Part shown: positions 32,718-41,850 of the stretch, one piece after another
Numbering within the stretch: the stretch's first letter is position 1
Layout of the letters: each line of letters starts with the position of its first letter
Origin: Chloroflexota bacterium
GTDB taxonomy: Bacteria > Chloroflexota > Dehalococcoidia > SZUA-161 > SpSt-899
Assembly: GCA_013203045.1 (NCBI GenBank)
Contig: JABMQN010000269.1
Coordinates: 1 to 45,217, forward strand
Reading direction: 5' to 3'
DNA length: 45,217 bases
The notes under the pieces: model-generated
Databases searched by the model: none
The model's input: the letters and a program-made list of their open reading frames with translations, nothing else
Told to the model about the DNA's origin: nothing
Program-made: the position numbers and the translations under genes

Positions 32718-34028
32718 TTAACCTGACTTAGGTGTATGTCCCATCGACTCGAACCACTTGGATAGCTTGTCCTTGACTTCATCCGGTGAGGTATATCTGT
32801 CGTCATAAAAGTCCATCCCTATAGTCGTGAAAGGCACTCCCAGTTCGCGGCACTTCTCCCGCATCATGCCTATATTGGCCGTGCCGTCCTTGTGCCCCAT
32901 ATAGCCCGGATAGATAACGGCATCTATCTTGTACTCTTTCACAATGTTCGTTATATCTACGAGGAAGAGGTCCGCCAGCCCCCGCGCCTGCCTGATCATG
33001 GGTACGTCATTCAAAGCTCTTGCAGCCAGTGATTTCATCATGGTGTCCATGTTTGTAGTGTCAAGCTGGGAGTAGGGTGCATAACCAAACATATCCATGA
33101 CTATCACCGCTCCCCATTCCTCCTCAAGCCAAGGGAATAGATCCGTAGTAGTTCCCAGAGATAAAACATCGAACCACAACAGCCTGATCTTCTCCTCAGG
33201 AACAGCCCCCTTTCCCTGCTTTATCAGCGCCTCAGCATCTTCAAGGACATCCTTGACCCAGTCCGTGCCCTCTGGTTTGCCACATAGATTGGTCGACAGT
33301 GTTCCGAAAACCTGCAATCCCATGCCTCCGCCATGAGGACAGGGCACTGCCCGTCTAGTCTGGCTGTACTCATCCCAAATTGCGTAGGCTCTGTTTGATT
33401 CTTCACAAGTCTCACGGAGCTTGTCCTCAGTTAATTTGAGACCGGTGTGCTCCTCAAGAAATGCTACCATCTCATAGAGCTGGTCAGTATAGTAATCCAG
33501 GCTTCGCTCATCAGCCCAGTAGGGCGGGTCAGCGCCGAACACCGGGACATCCTTCCACTTTTTATCATTGGCCATTACCTGGTGCACCACATTAATACCG
33601 TCGCAGGGATGCATCATGGCGATGATCGCGGTGGGGGGCGGAACCATATCAGCTACCACATAGTAAGCTGCCTGCCTGATGATGGTGCACAGGTCCGTTG
33701 CAAACAACTGACCGCTTGCATCAACCTCATCTTGATAGTCGGGATTAAGCATACCGGTGAACGCGGGGGTCAGGAAAGTGCTCCACGGAAGATCCATGGC
33801 AGTGTATATTTCCGGAGCACAGCAAAAGTAGCTGCTGATAAATGGTTCGCCAGATATATAGCGCCTAATCAATTCATTGTGATGTTCAACGAAAGCTTTC
33901 GTAGGAACTTCAAAAAGATTATTACCTTCCGTAACAGACTGAGTGAAGCTCTCCACCATCATTTGAATCATATCGCGTTCTTGTATTAACTTATACAAAC
34001 ATTTATCGTCCATACTTGTTTCAGTCAT
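32718..34028 (-). CDS. HGD-D family subunit (BcrB/BzdO- or HgdA-like), second cluster without ATPases
   Basis: The 436-residue protein has the family regions SSYFCCAPEIYTAMDLP, IAMMHPCDGINVVHQ and C-terminal GYMGHKDGTANIGMMREKC. It is only distantly similar to the subunit at 21646. GGGAGGTAAAAG stands before the ATG. With the partner 11 bases upstream it makes a second BCR/HAD heterodimer in the window, but no activator ATPase or ferredoxin gene accompanies it. It would depend on the ATPases at 18835-20417 or on unlinked ones. Confidence 0.87.
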   Translation of the reverse strand: MTETSMDDKCLYKLIQERDMIQMMVESFTQSVTEGNNLFEVPTKAFVEHHNELIRRYISGEPFISSYFCCAPEIYTAMDLPWSTFLTPAFTGMLNPDYQDEVDASGQLFATDLCTIIRQAAYYVVADMVPPPTAIIAMMHPCDGINVVHQVMANDKKWKDVPVFGADPPYWADERSLDYYTDQLYEMVAFLEEHTGLKLTEDKLRETCEESNRAYAIWDEYSQTRRAVPCPHGGGMGLQVFGTLSTNLCGKPEGTDWVKDVLEDAEALIKQGKGAVPEEKIRLLWFDVLSLGTTTDLFPWLEEEWGAVIVMDMFGYAPYSQLDTTNMDTMMKSLAARALNDVPMIRQARGLADLFLVDITNIVKEYKIDAVIYPGYMGHKDGTANIGMMREKCRELGVPFTTIGMDFYDDRYTSPDEVKDKLSKWFESMGHTPKSG

Positions 34029-34039
34029 CTTTTACCTCC

Positions 34040-35182
34040 CTAAAGTGTTTCCATGAATGCCTGAATTCTGGTTCGTACCTGTCCGGCAGTCCCGGCCATC
34101 AGGTACTCCCTGTCCATATAGAAGAAGGGAATACCTGCTTCCTTCATGTCCAGGTTAAGCATGTAGTATTCGCCGGCCCAAAGGTCGCAGAACGTCATTC
34201 TCAGACCGATCACGCCATCAACCTTGTATTCCTTAACCATGTCCTGGATATACTGGGATCTTCTCTTATATTCCCCAAACAACCGTGGACAGTGTTGTCT
34301 ATCCTTTATAGTAAACTTTGCAAGGGCGTCTAGCGGATCTTTAATACTCTCATCGACGTCTACTGCGAATGCCCTGGTACCGAAACACTCAGAATCAGCG
34401 ACCACCAGCCCTCCGATATCTTCCATGATCTTGACATACGACGGGTCATCAAAGATGCTACCCACCAGTAACAGTCTCTTTCTGTAGTCCTTGATGCCTT
34501 CTGTATCTTTCAACTCCTCCAGAAGTTCTTTCAACATTTTGTTGAATTCCTCTGGAGGCATGGCGGTGCTGGCCACGGCAGTGGCCAGTGAATCCGCGCC
34601 AGTGATGGGGGGATTATCACTCTTTCTGAGCTCAAATAATTGTCTTAGCAGGCGTTTTTTTTCGTTATGGATACTTATCCCTTCCCGAATCTTATCGTCG
34701 GTAATGGTGATGCCCAGGTGTTTCTCCAGAGCCTCTTTGAGGAATACAAGTTCTTCTCGCCACCAGGCCACCTGCTTATCACCGGTAAACTTGGGAAGGC
34801 TCATCATTTTAGTCAGTGGAGTATTTACCTTTCGCCACCAGTTGTCATACATACGGCGGACATGGTCGCAATTATTGAGCCAGACCATAGCCTCAAGGAA
34901 ATCGTACTCTCCATGCAATCCCATATTGAATGCATGCCGGCAGAAGCTGCAATTAATACTGCTAACGTATGCGTCTGCCTCCTCAGTACCAGTGCTTCCA
35001 GTAGCCCTCACTCGGAATGGGACTAAACCGGCAGCAGTAATAAGCTCCTCCGGGGCATAGCAGCACCATGCACCCATCACCTTGCCACCCTGATCCATCC
35101 ACTTTTGCAGTTCAGGGTTAACGATGGTATGAGCAGCTGTCCTGAACGCGTCCAGGTTCTTAGACTTTACACTTGTTTCCAA
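34040..35182 (-). CDS. HGD-D family subunit (BcrC/BzdN- or HgdB-like), second cluster
   Basis: The 380-residue iron-sulfur protein contains NCSFCRHAFNMGLHGEYDF and WLNNCDHVRRMYDNWW; the CDHxRRxYDxW pattern resembles benzoyl-CoA reductase C-type subunits more than 2-hydroxyglutaryl-CoA dehydratase, in my judgement. The start is TTG at 35182 with GGAGGAGAA directly upstream, and no ATG occurs in the first 28 codons. It is encoded just after the acyl-CoA dehydrogenase genes, 144 bases downstream. Confidence 0.87.
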   Translation of the reverse strand: METSVKSKNLDAFRTAAHTIVNPELQKWMDQGGKVMGAWCCYAPEELITAAGLVPFRVRATGSTGTEEADAYVSSINCSFCRHAFNMGLHGEYDFLEAMVWLNNCDHVRRMYDNWWRKVNTPLTKMMSLPKFTGDKQVAWWREELVFLKEALEKHLGITITDDKIREGISIHNEKKRLLRQLFELRKSDNPPITGADSLATAVASTAMPPEEFNKMLKELLEELKDTEGIKDYRKRLLLVGSIFDDPSYVKIMEDIGGLVVADSECFGTRAFAVDVDESIKDPLDALAKFTIKDRQHCPRLFGEYKRRSQYIQDMVKEYKVDGVIGLRMTFCDLWAGEYYMLNLDMKEAGIPFFYMDREYLMAGTAGQVRTRIQAFMETL

Positions 35183-35326
35183 TTCTCCTCCTCCTTTTGA
35201 GACGATCCTTCTTGGTCGCCCGGTTAGTGATTTGGACTTTATCTTTTGTTTGTATTGCCCCCCCCTTTTCGGAAGGCTTCCTCCTCTTTAAGTAAAGCGG
35301 AAGCCCATTACCCTCCCTGGTAGTTT

Positions 35327-36526
35327 TTAGTTGGGCAATCCCAGACCAAATGGTCCGGCGATAATATTCCTGGACATCTCACTGGTGCCACCAGCAAGAC
35401 TCCAGGCCCTTGAACTTAGATACATATGCCTAAACCTGCCGCCAAGTTGCGTACATTTGGAGGTGTCATCCAGTTGTCCATAGAGCCCGAGGATTTCCAT
35501 CCCCAAATTACTCAGCTTCTGAGCAACTCGGGAACCATAGATTTTGTTCTGGCAACCAGGAATAACCGTGAGCATGCCCTGGCCGGTCATCCAGTTGATC
35601 CTGTCGCCCATATTTCGCCCAACTTCAATCTCAATGGCCATCTCAGCCAGCCTGTTCCGAATGAGAGGATCTTTGGCTAGAGGCTGCCCATTGACAGAGG
35701 TCTCCTTGCAATACTCCACCAACTGATCAAAGTATCTCCTGGCATTGTGAAGGATTACCATTCCGTAGCTTCTCTCGATAGAAAAAGCGTACATGCTGAC
35801 GTCTTTCCCTCTATTCTTCTCTCCCAGAAGGTTTTCCTTAGGAACTTTGACGTCGTCGTAGAAGACCTCACAAAAAGCATCAAGCCCCGTTATTTGTGTT
35901 ATGGGGCGCAAAGTAACCCCCGGGCTCTTGGGATCGATTATAAAAACACTGATTCCGTTGTGTTGTTTGGCTGCATTCGGATCAGTTCGAGCATATACCA
36001 CGCACCAGTCGGTACGCTGGATACCACTGTTCCAGATCTTCTGGCCATTAAAAAGATAGTGGTCTTCTTTCTCTTCTGCTTTTAGTTGAAGGGAGAACAT
36101 GTCTGAACCAACATCAGGCTCGCTCATCCCTATAGCGTATTTTACTTCTCCGCGGGAAATGGGAGGGAGAAACCGCTTCTTTTGCTCCTCAGTGCCGAAC
36201 TGCAAAATCAGGTCGCCCTGACACGCGGCTATGTCCATCCCCGGTATCCCGTTGTAAATCAGCTCCTGATTTAGAATCCAGGACTTTGACTCGCTTTCCT
36301 GTCCGCCGAATTCCTTCGGCCATCCTAATCCTATCCAGCCTTTGGCGCCTAACCTGTGCCATACTTGGGCGGCAATTTTTTCAATATCTTCACGTGCCTC
36401 TTCTTCGGGTCCGGGGTCTACACCCGCGAAATCAGGCGGCAATATATCCCGGAACAATTCCTGAACAAAGTCTCTTACTTCGTTTTGGAAGGCCTGCTCC
36501 TCTTCATTTAAACGAAAATCCATCAT
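35327..36526 (-). CDS. Acyl-CoA dehydrogenase, complete-signature member of a pair
   Basis: The 399-residue flavoprotein has the family signature GMSEPDVGSD (from residue 133) and the C-terminal AGGTSEMSRNIIAGPFGLGLP. The catalytic Glu of medium-chain enzymes (YEGT) is replaced by Gly, as in enzymes whose base lies in helix G. It would dehydrogenate an acyl-CoA at C2-C3 or a ring position, passing electrons to an ETF not encoded here. ATGATG follows AAAGGAGT; the second ATG (36523) has better spacing. It is 15 bases after the gene for its probable partner. Confidence 0.9.
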   Translation of the reverse strand: MMDFRLNEEEQAFQNEVRDFVQELFRDILPPDFAGVDPGPEEEAREDIEKIAAQVWHRLGAKGWIGLGWPKEFGGQESESKSWILNQELIYNGIPGMDIAACQGDLILQFGTEEQKKRFLPPISRGEVKYAIGMSEPDVGSDMFSLQLKAEEKEDHYLFNGQKIWNSGIQRTDWCVVYARTDPNAAKQHNGISVFIIDPKSPGVTLRPITQITGLDAFCEVFYDDVKVPKENLLGEKNRGKDVSMYAFSIERSYGMVILHNARRYFDQLVEYCKETSVNGQPLAKDPLIRNRLAEMAIEIEVGRNMGDRINWMTGQGMLTVIPGCQNKIYGSRVAQKLSNLGMEILGLYGQLDDTSKCTQLGGRFRHMYLSSRAWSLAGGTSEMSRNIIAGPFGLGLPN

Positions 36527-36541
36527 ACTCCTTTCGCCGGC

Positions 36542-37675
36542 CTATAGCCCCAGTTCCTGTGCTACAATCTCACGATGAAAATCGGAATCCCCGAACAAAA
36601 CCTCTGCGGCCTTTGCCCTCCTGAAGTAAAGCTCCAGGTCATGGTCCTTGGTGAAGCCAATTGCGCCATGTATCTGACATGCCTGTGTAGCAACTCTTCT
36701 GTAGGCATCGTTGATCCATCCCTTGCTAACCGAGATCTCGTTGGCGCAAGGAAGTCCTTCATTGAGTTTCCATGCCGCTTTATACAGCGTAACCCGAGCA
36801 CTATCGACATCGAGGGACATATCCGCTATATAGTGTTGGATGATCTGGAAACTGCCAATGGGTCGGCCAAATTGTATCCTTTCCTTGGCATAATTGATGG
36901 TCATCTCCAGAACTTGCTGATTTCCACCCGCCATTTCTGCGGATTTGGCAAGTGCTGCCCATTCCAAGATTCTTTTCACCATCTCCCAACCTTGACCCAC
37001 CTCACCCAGGACACTTCCTTTAGGCACCTTTACCTTGTCAAAGATCACCTCACACTGCTTATCTCCTGCAATAGTGCTGAGAACCGTGGTGCTTATCCCC
37101 GGACTTTTACCATCTATAAGAAAGAGGGTAATTCCTTTTTCAGGATTTGATGATTGAGCAGTTCTGGCAACACAGATTATCGAGTCTGCAATGTTAGCAT
37201 CAGGAACAAACAGTTTTGTCCCGCTTATAACATAGTCATCTCCTTCGGGCGTTGCCGAAGTCTGTATAGATACAGCATCATACCTGGCGCTGGATTCGGC
37301 TTGAGCCAGAGTAAGAATTACATCTCCTTTGCATATCTTTGGCAGAATATCCTGTTTTTGTTCCTCACTTCCCCATTCCATGACGGGTAAACCGCCAAGT
37401 ACTACGGTGGAGAGGAATGGACCTGGAAGACAAGCTCGACCCATTTCTTCCAGTAGTACTACCAAGTCGAGTAATCCCATTCCTCCACCCTCATATTTCT
37501 CAGGGAAAGGAAGTCCCAGCCAGCCCAAATCAGCCATTTCCTTCCACAGCTCGGGAGAGTACCCTTTTTCATCCTTTTCCATCTCCCTAACCATGGTTTT
37601 AAGACATTTATCAGCTAAGAAGTCACGAGCCGATTTCCACAGCATTTCCTGTTCTTCGGTAAAAGCTAGATCCAT
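36542..37675 (-). CDS. Acyl-CoA dehydrogenase-like protein with degenerate signature
   Basis: The 377-residue protein has the acyl-CoA dehydrogenase fold (MDLAFTEEQEMLWKSARDF; GRPIGSFQIIQHYIADM), but the SEPxxGSD signature reads TLAQAESSARYDA and the C-terminal GT/Glu motif is missing (RAKAAEVLFGDSDFHRE). It resembles the FadE29/ChsE-type half of heterotetrameric steroid acyl-CoA dehydrogenases, in which one subunit lacks a complete active site. It probably forms an alpha2beta2 enzyme with the neighbour at 35327. AAGGAAG precedes the ATG. Confidence 0.88.
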   Translation of the reverse strand: MDLAFTEEQEMLWKSARDFLADKCLKTMVREMEKDEKGYSPELWKEMADLGWLGLPFPEKYEGGGMGLLDLVVLLEEMGRACLPGPFLSTVVLGGLPVMEWGSEEQKQDILPKICKGDVILTLAQAESSARYDAVSIQTSATPEGDDYVISGTKLFVPDANIADSIICVARTAQSSNPEKGITLFLIDGKSPGISTTVLSTIAGDKQCEVIFDKVKVPKGSVLGEVGQGWEMVKRILEWAALAKSAEMAGGNQQVLEMTINYAKERIQFGRPIGSFQIIQHYIADMSLDVDSARVTLYKAAWKLNEGLPCANEISVSKGWINDAYRRVATQACQIHGAIGFTKDHDLELYFRRAKAAEVLFGDSDFHREIVAQELGL

Positions 37676-37714
37676 CTATAGTTCTTCCTTACTATGCATA
37701 TATCCCGCAAAGCC

Positions 37715-39346
37715 CTATAGAATATACCCATTCTCTCGGGACTTAGTGACAATCTCCGGTTCTTTCCACCATTTTTCGATACCGCATTCCTCGGCAATGG
37801 TATTAGCGCAGTTGTATCCCGGACCCCAGATAACGCATCCGCCAGGCCAGACTCCTGCTCCTCCAACAAAAAGGTTCTTGATTGGTGTGACATTGTGAGA
37901 GCACTCCTGATTGGGCCTGAGATATCCCATCTGCAAGGGATGATATTGACCTTGTTTGTAAGAGCCCCGAACCATGTTCACGAATTTATTCTGGATATCT
38001 GCCGGCGTAGTGATGTTCCACCAGAGTACTGAGTCGCCAGCCATATTGGGCGCATATTTCTCTAAGGTGCGCAGCTGATAGGCCGCAAGTTCTCGTCTAT
38101 AATTGAAATTGAGATACTTCTCCGATCCCCCGTCCTTGAGGTCAAAGGGAGCCATTTGAGAAAGAAGTCCGGAAGCTCTACCCGGAGGTGCCTGGTAGGG
38201 ATCATGAACTGAAGGGAAGGTAGCAATATATCCAGCCGTTTCCGGCAGTTCACCGGTAGCCATCAAATCCCATTCATGTGTAAGTTCATCGCAACTGTCA
38301 TAGCCGAGAACATACATGAAGGCATTATTGACATCCGGATTGGATTCGGCAGCCTTGAACTGAGGAGGTTTATCGAGTGCCAGATGTGTATCGAGTAAGC
38401 TCCACTTCTCCCATTGCCAGGCATTGCACATATCGACGAAGTCCGATTCCAGATTTTCTGTCCCGACATAATCCAAGAAGGTCTGATGGAGATCGATGGT
38501 GCTTACCACTGCCTTGTTGGCCATGTACCGGATGCCGTCTTCCAGTTCAACACCTTTGGCAGTGCCGTTCTCAATGATGATACGTTTGATCTGGGCGCTG
38601 GTCCTGATCTGTCCCTGAGTCTCGAAATAGCTCTTCAAGACCGCATTGGATACTCTATGAGAGCCTCCTGCAGCTAGTCGGTAGTTACTCATACGGTTGA
38701 AGTAGAGAGGGATGAGATATCCGACACCGGATTGAGAGTAATCCAGACCCCAGTGGCAGACGCCATACATCATGAGCGTTCGGACATGGTCGTTCTCAAA
38801 CCGCTCTTTGACAACTTCCTCGGGGGTACGCTCAGCGTATTCCGTGAGGAGTCGGCCCAGATCAGACAGCTCTGCTCGAGCAGCCATCAAGGGAGCTGGT
38901 TCCGGTTTGACGAACGTCTGGGGACCAACAATCTCCCTCATCAGTTCATCACACTCTTTGTACCATTCCCTATAGCTGTCAGCATCTTTCTGTGAATACT
39001 GGGCAATGGACTGGCAGGTCTTCTCCGGATCGTTATAGACGCACAAGGCTCTCCCATCTGGAGTTGGCATGGCCCATTGGAGAGCGGGAAGGATATGCTT
39101 TAGCCCATACTTTCCCTCGAAGTCGAAATCCTGATAGATGGGTGCATAATCGACCATCATATGGAATATGGCATGAGTGTTGTGGAAGTACTCGGGAATG
39201 GTGATCTGTTCGGTGGCCAGACCTCCCCCTGCTTCATACCTCTTTTCCAACAACAGGACCTTCTGACCTGCTTTGCTCAGGTACGCACCGATCTCCATCC
39301 CGTTTGGGCCCGCTCCGATTATAATTACATCGTATTCCCTTTCCAT
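37715..39346 (-). CDS. FAD-dependent oxidoreductase, phytoene-desaturase-like, third complete copy
   Basis: The 543-residue flavoprotein begins with YDVIIIGAGPNGMEIGAYL and the EKRYEAGGGLATEQ segment, with LAAGGSHRVSNAVLKSYF in the middle and NVTPIKNLFVGGAGVWPGG at the end. It is nearer to the partial gene at 1-663 than to the tandem pair at 28959-32571 (shared RPNQ-C-S, GPGY and KWWK landmarks). AAGGAGGAGGG precedes the ATG. It is placed between the CoA-transferase and acyl-CoA dehydrogenase genes, which suggests an early step on the CoA ester; substrate unknown. Confidence 0.88.
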   Translation of the reverse strand: MEREYDVIIIGAGPNGMEIGAYLSKAGQKVLLLEKRYEAGGGLATEQITIPEYFHNTHAIFHMMVDYAPIYQDFDFEGKYGLKHILPALQWAMPTPDGRALCVYNDPEKTCQSIAQYSQKDADSYREWYKECDELMREIVGPQTFVKPEPAPLMAARAELSDLGRLLTEYAERTPEEVVKERFENDHVRTLMMYGVCHWGLDYSQSGVGYLIPLYFNRMSNYRLAAGGSHRVSNAVLKSYFETQGQIRTSAQIKRIIIENGTAKGVELEDGIRYMANKAVVSTIDLHQTFLDYVGTENLESDFVDMCNAWQWEKWSLLDTHLALDKPPQFKAAESNPDVNNAFMYVLGYDSCDELTHEWDLMATGELPETAGYIATFPSVHDPYQAPPGRASGLLSQMAPFDLKDGGSEKYLNFNYRRELAAYQLRTLEKYAPNMAGDSVLWWNITTPADIQNKFVNMVRGSYKQGQYHPLQMGYLRPNQECSHNVTPIKNLFVGGAGVWPGGCVIWGPGYNCANTIAEECGIEKWWKEPEIVTKSRENGYIL

Positions 39347-39414
39347 TTTCCCTCCTCCTTATAAGCTTGGTTGTCAGTTTTTCATGAAGAAGCACTGTTC
39401 CTATCATTTCCGAC

Positions 39415-40086
39415 TCACATCAACGTTATCTCCTGGCAATCAGGATCAACGATGAGTGCAGGTTCGGTGAGCTGTTGCACTTCTTCAGGCGTCCACCCCG
39501 GAGCCACCTCTCTCAATAAAAGTCCCTTTTCTATCACTTCCATTACAGCGATATCAGTCACAATCAAGTCAACGCAGTTGAGTGCTGTTATCGGGTATGT
39601 GCATTTTTTCAATATCCTAGGCTGGCCATCTTTGGTTGTATGGTTCATAGCCACAATAAGCTTCTTCGTTCCTATAGCCAGATCCATAGCACCTCCAATA
39701 GTACCTATCTTCCTTTCGGGCACCATATAATTGGCCAGGTCTCCCTTTTCGGAAACCTGAAAAGCGCCCATGACGCTGATGTCAACATGCCCTCCCCGTA
39801 TCATGACGAATGACTCAGCGTGATCGAAGCAGCTCATTCCTGGCTGCTCTCGTACCGTCTGACCACTGGCATTGACTAATTCGTAATCCCCTTCCCCCGG
39901 TGCCGTCAGTTCTCCAAAACCGAGAACACCAATCTCAGCTTGGAATAATACCTCTCTACCCGAGGGAACGAAGTTTGACGCCAAACCGGGCAGCCCGAGT
40001 CCCAAATTGACCACGTCGCCATCTTGAAACTCTTTGGCTACCCGAAGAGCAATGGTTTCTCTATCGAGTTTCTGTTTTTCCTGCAT
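39415..40086 (-). CDS. Class I CoA-transferase, beta subunit (3-oxoacid CoA-transferase B-like)
   Basis: The 223-residue subunit carries the catalytic Glu51 in AEIGVLGFG, which forms the glutamyl-CoA thioester, and the loop NLGLGLPGLASNFV. The enzyme would activate an organic acid by exchange with another acyl-CoA. Relatives are AtoA/ScoB, but succinyl-, acetyl- and aromatic-acid transferases share this fold, so the substrate is open. It follows the alpha subunit by 18 bases. Confidence 0.92.
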   Translation of the reverse strand: MQEKQKLDRETIALRVAKEFQDGDVVNLGLGLPGLASNFVPSGREVLFQAEIGVLGFGELTAPGEGDYELVNASGQTVREQPGMSCFDHAESFVMIRGGHVDISVMGAFQVSEKGDLANYMVPERKIGTIGGAMDLAIGTKKLIVAMNHTTKDGQPRILKKCTYPITALNCVDLIVTDIAVMEVIEKGLLLREVAPGWTPEEVQQLTEPALIVDPDCQEITLM

Positions 40087-40104
40087 ACCGTCGCTCCTCC
40101 CCGG

Positions 40105-40887
40105 TTAACCACCTTTCTTCTGGAACTTTTCATAAGATTCCTTGGCCTTATCACTTATCTCCATATCTTCGTCATCGATCTCTTTGGGTCGTACTACCAC
40201 CCTATCCACATATGGGCCGGGAGTATGGATCACATCTGCATCGAGTTCACCCAATTCCACAATCTCATCCACTTCTGCTATGGTAACTGTTGCCGCCCCG
40301 GCCATAATAGCATTGAAATTCCTGGATGTTCTCCTGTAAACCAGGTTGCCCCAGCGATCACCTTTATGGGCCTTTATGAGGGCGAAATCTGCCTTGATCG
40401 GGAGTTCCAGGATATACTTTTTGCCATCAATCACCTTTGTCTCTTTCCCCTCCTCTAAAACCGTTCCTATTCCTACCGGTGTGTAAATGCCACCGAGCCC
40501 GGCCTTAGCTGCCCTGATCCGTTCCGCTAGTGATCCCTGAGACGCCATTTCCAACTCCACCTTCCCTGCCCTCAGCAACCTTTCGAAATTGTTTTCATAA
40601 ATAGCGCTCACCGGGGCAGTAGCGATGGCCTTTTTTAGTTGACCGTTCCTTACCAGGATGTCGGGATCCTCAGCGAACTTAAAACCCAATTGCTTCCACA
40701 CTTCCTTGCCGAAACCACAGACATTGGACACCATCGTCAATTCTTTAACGCCCTTACGGGCTACCGCTTCCAGAAGCAAAGAAGGAGCACCCGCTACTAC
40801 GCCAAAGCCGCCGACCATAATAGTGGCCCCATCCTCAATATCTGCCACCGCTTCATCGAAACTGGAGACTATTTTATTTATTGGCAT
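40105..40887 (-). CDS. Class I CoA-transferase, alpha subunit (3-oxoacid CoA-transferase A-like)
   Basis: The 260-residue partner of the beta subunit shows the family start KIVSSFDEAVADIEDGATIMVGGFG and the CoA-site segment GGIYTPVGIGTVLEEGKE. The order alpha-beta and the close spacing are usual. TAGGAG stands before the ATG. No acyl-CoA synthetase is present in the window, so this enzyme is the best candidate for substrate activation. Confidence 0.92.
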   Translation of the reverse strand: MPINKIVSSFDEAVADIEDGATIMVGGFGVVAGAPSLLLEAVARKGVKELTMVSNVCGFGKEVWKQLGFKFAEDPDILVRNGQLKKAIATAPVSAIYENNFERLLRAGKVELEMASQGSLAERIRAAKAGLGGIYTPVGIGTVLEEGKETKVIDGKKYILELPIKADFALIKAHKGDRWGNLVYRRTSRNFNAIMAGAATVTIAEVDEIVELGELDADVIHTPGPYVDRVVVRPKEIDDEDMEISDKAKESYEKFQKKGG

Positions 40888-40944
40888 AGTGTACTCCTAA
40901 CCTTCAAACTAGCATTTTCGTTATTGAAAACTATGTAACCTGAT

Positions 40945-41850
40945 TTAGAATATAATCGGAGGCATGCCGAGATCTCCGAGCTCGCGAATCTTCTCACCTA
41001 TCTCCTCTGCAGTCCATCTCTTCCCTATGTCCATAGAGTTTGCAATTTGCCAGGCTTGGAACAGTTCGAGTTTTCCTCCTCTAACTGAGAAGATATGTCC
41101 GGTTATGTCCTGAGATTGATCACTGCCCAGGTAAACTACAAGAGGAGAGATGTTCTCCTTCGCCATAGCGTCAAATTGGTCCCCTTCCGGCTTGGCAAAC
41201 ATTGCTGTCGTGGATTCAGTCGACATAGTCATCCTGGTGCGGGCCATCGGGGCAACAGCGTTGCAGGTAGAATTATACCTTTCCAGTTCCCTGGCCATCA
41301 CCATGGTCAAACTGGCTATGCCTCCTTTGGCTGCTGAATAATTGGCCTGCCCCGCATTTCCGAAAAGCCCTGCGTGGGAAACGGTGTTTATTATTCTGCC
41401 GTTAACCGGATTTACCGCTTTGCTCTGATCTCGGAAGTATCCAGCGGCCCATCTGCAGCAGTTGAAAGTTCCATAGAGATGAACGCCAACCACAGCATCC
41501 CATTCCTCCGGTGACATCTTGAAACTGATCCGATCTTTCAAGAACCCGGCATTGTTGACAAAAATATCAAGCTTTCCAAAAGTTTCAATCGCACAGTCGA
41601 TAATCCTTTTGGCTCCATTGAAATCAGTGACGCTCTCGTAGCTGGCCACTGCCTCTCCGCCAGCATCTTTGATCTCCTTAACTACTTCGTCGGCCGGTGC
41701 GGCAACCTTCTCACCTTCGCCGTTCCATTCAACACCAAGGTCATTGACTACGATCTTCGCGCCTTCCTGAGCCAACGCTAGAGCATGACTTTTCCCCAGC
41801 CCCCTGCCCGACCCGGTTATTACCGCAACTTTCCCATCCAGCATCCCCAT
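40945..41850 (-). CDS. Short-chain dehydrogenase, 3-hydroxyacyl-CoA/17-beta-HSD type 4-like
   Basis: The 301-residue SDR has TGSGRGLGKSHALALA (residues 12-27), NNAG at 99-102, Ser158 and the Tyr171/Lys175 catalytic pair (YSAAK). The NDLGV segment and insertion after it are like the dehydrogenase domain of peroxisomal multifunctional enzyme 2, which oxidises (3R)-hydroxyacyl-CoA. This stereochemistry fits the MaoC-type (R)-hydratases encoded downstream. AGGAGG precedes the ATG. It is the first gene after the regulator and probably leads the long minus-strand transcript. Confidence 0.9.
   Translation of the reverse strand: MGMLDGKVAVITGSGRGLGKSHALALAQEGAKIVVNDLGVEWNGEGEKVAAPADEVVKEIKDAGGEAVASYESVTDFNGAKRIIDCAIETFGKLDIFVNNAGFLKDRISFKMSPEEWDAVVGVHLYGTFNCCRWAAGYFRDQSKAVNPVNGRIINTVSHAGLFGNAGQANYSAAKGGIASLTMVMARELERYNSTCNAVAPMARTRMTMSTESTTAMFAKPEGDQFDAMAKENISPLVVYLGSDQSQDITGHIFSVRGGKLELFQAWQIANSMDIGKRWTAEEIGEKIRELGDLGMPPIIF

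Noticed and set aside
35200-35320. C-rich run and imperfect hairpin between the BCR/HAD pair and the acyl-CoA dehydrogenase gene
   Set aside because: The stem is only 7 bp with a large loop and no T run, so it is not a convincing terminator.
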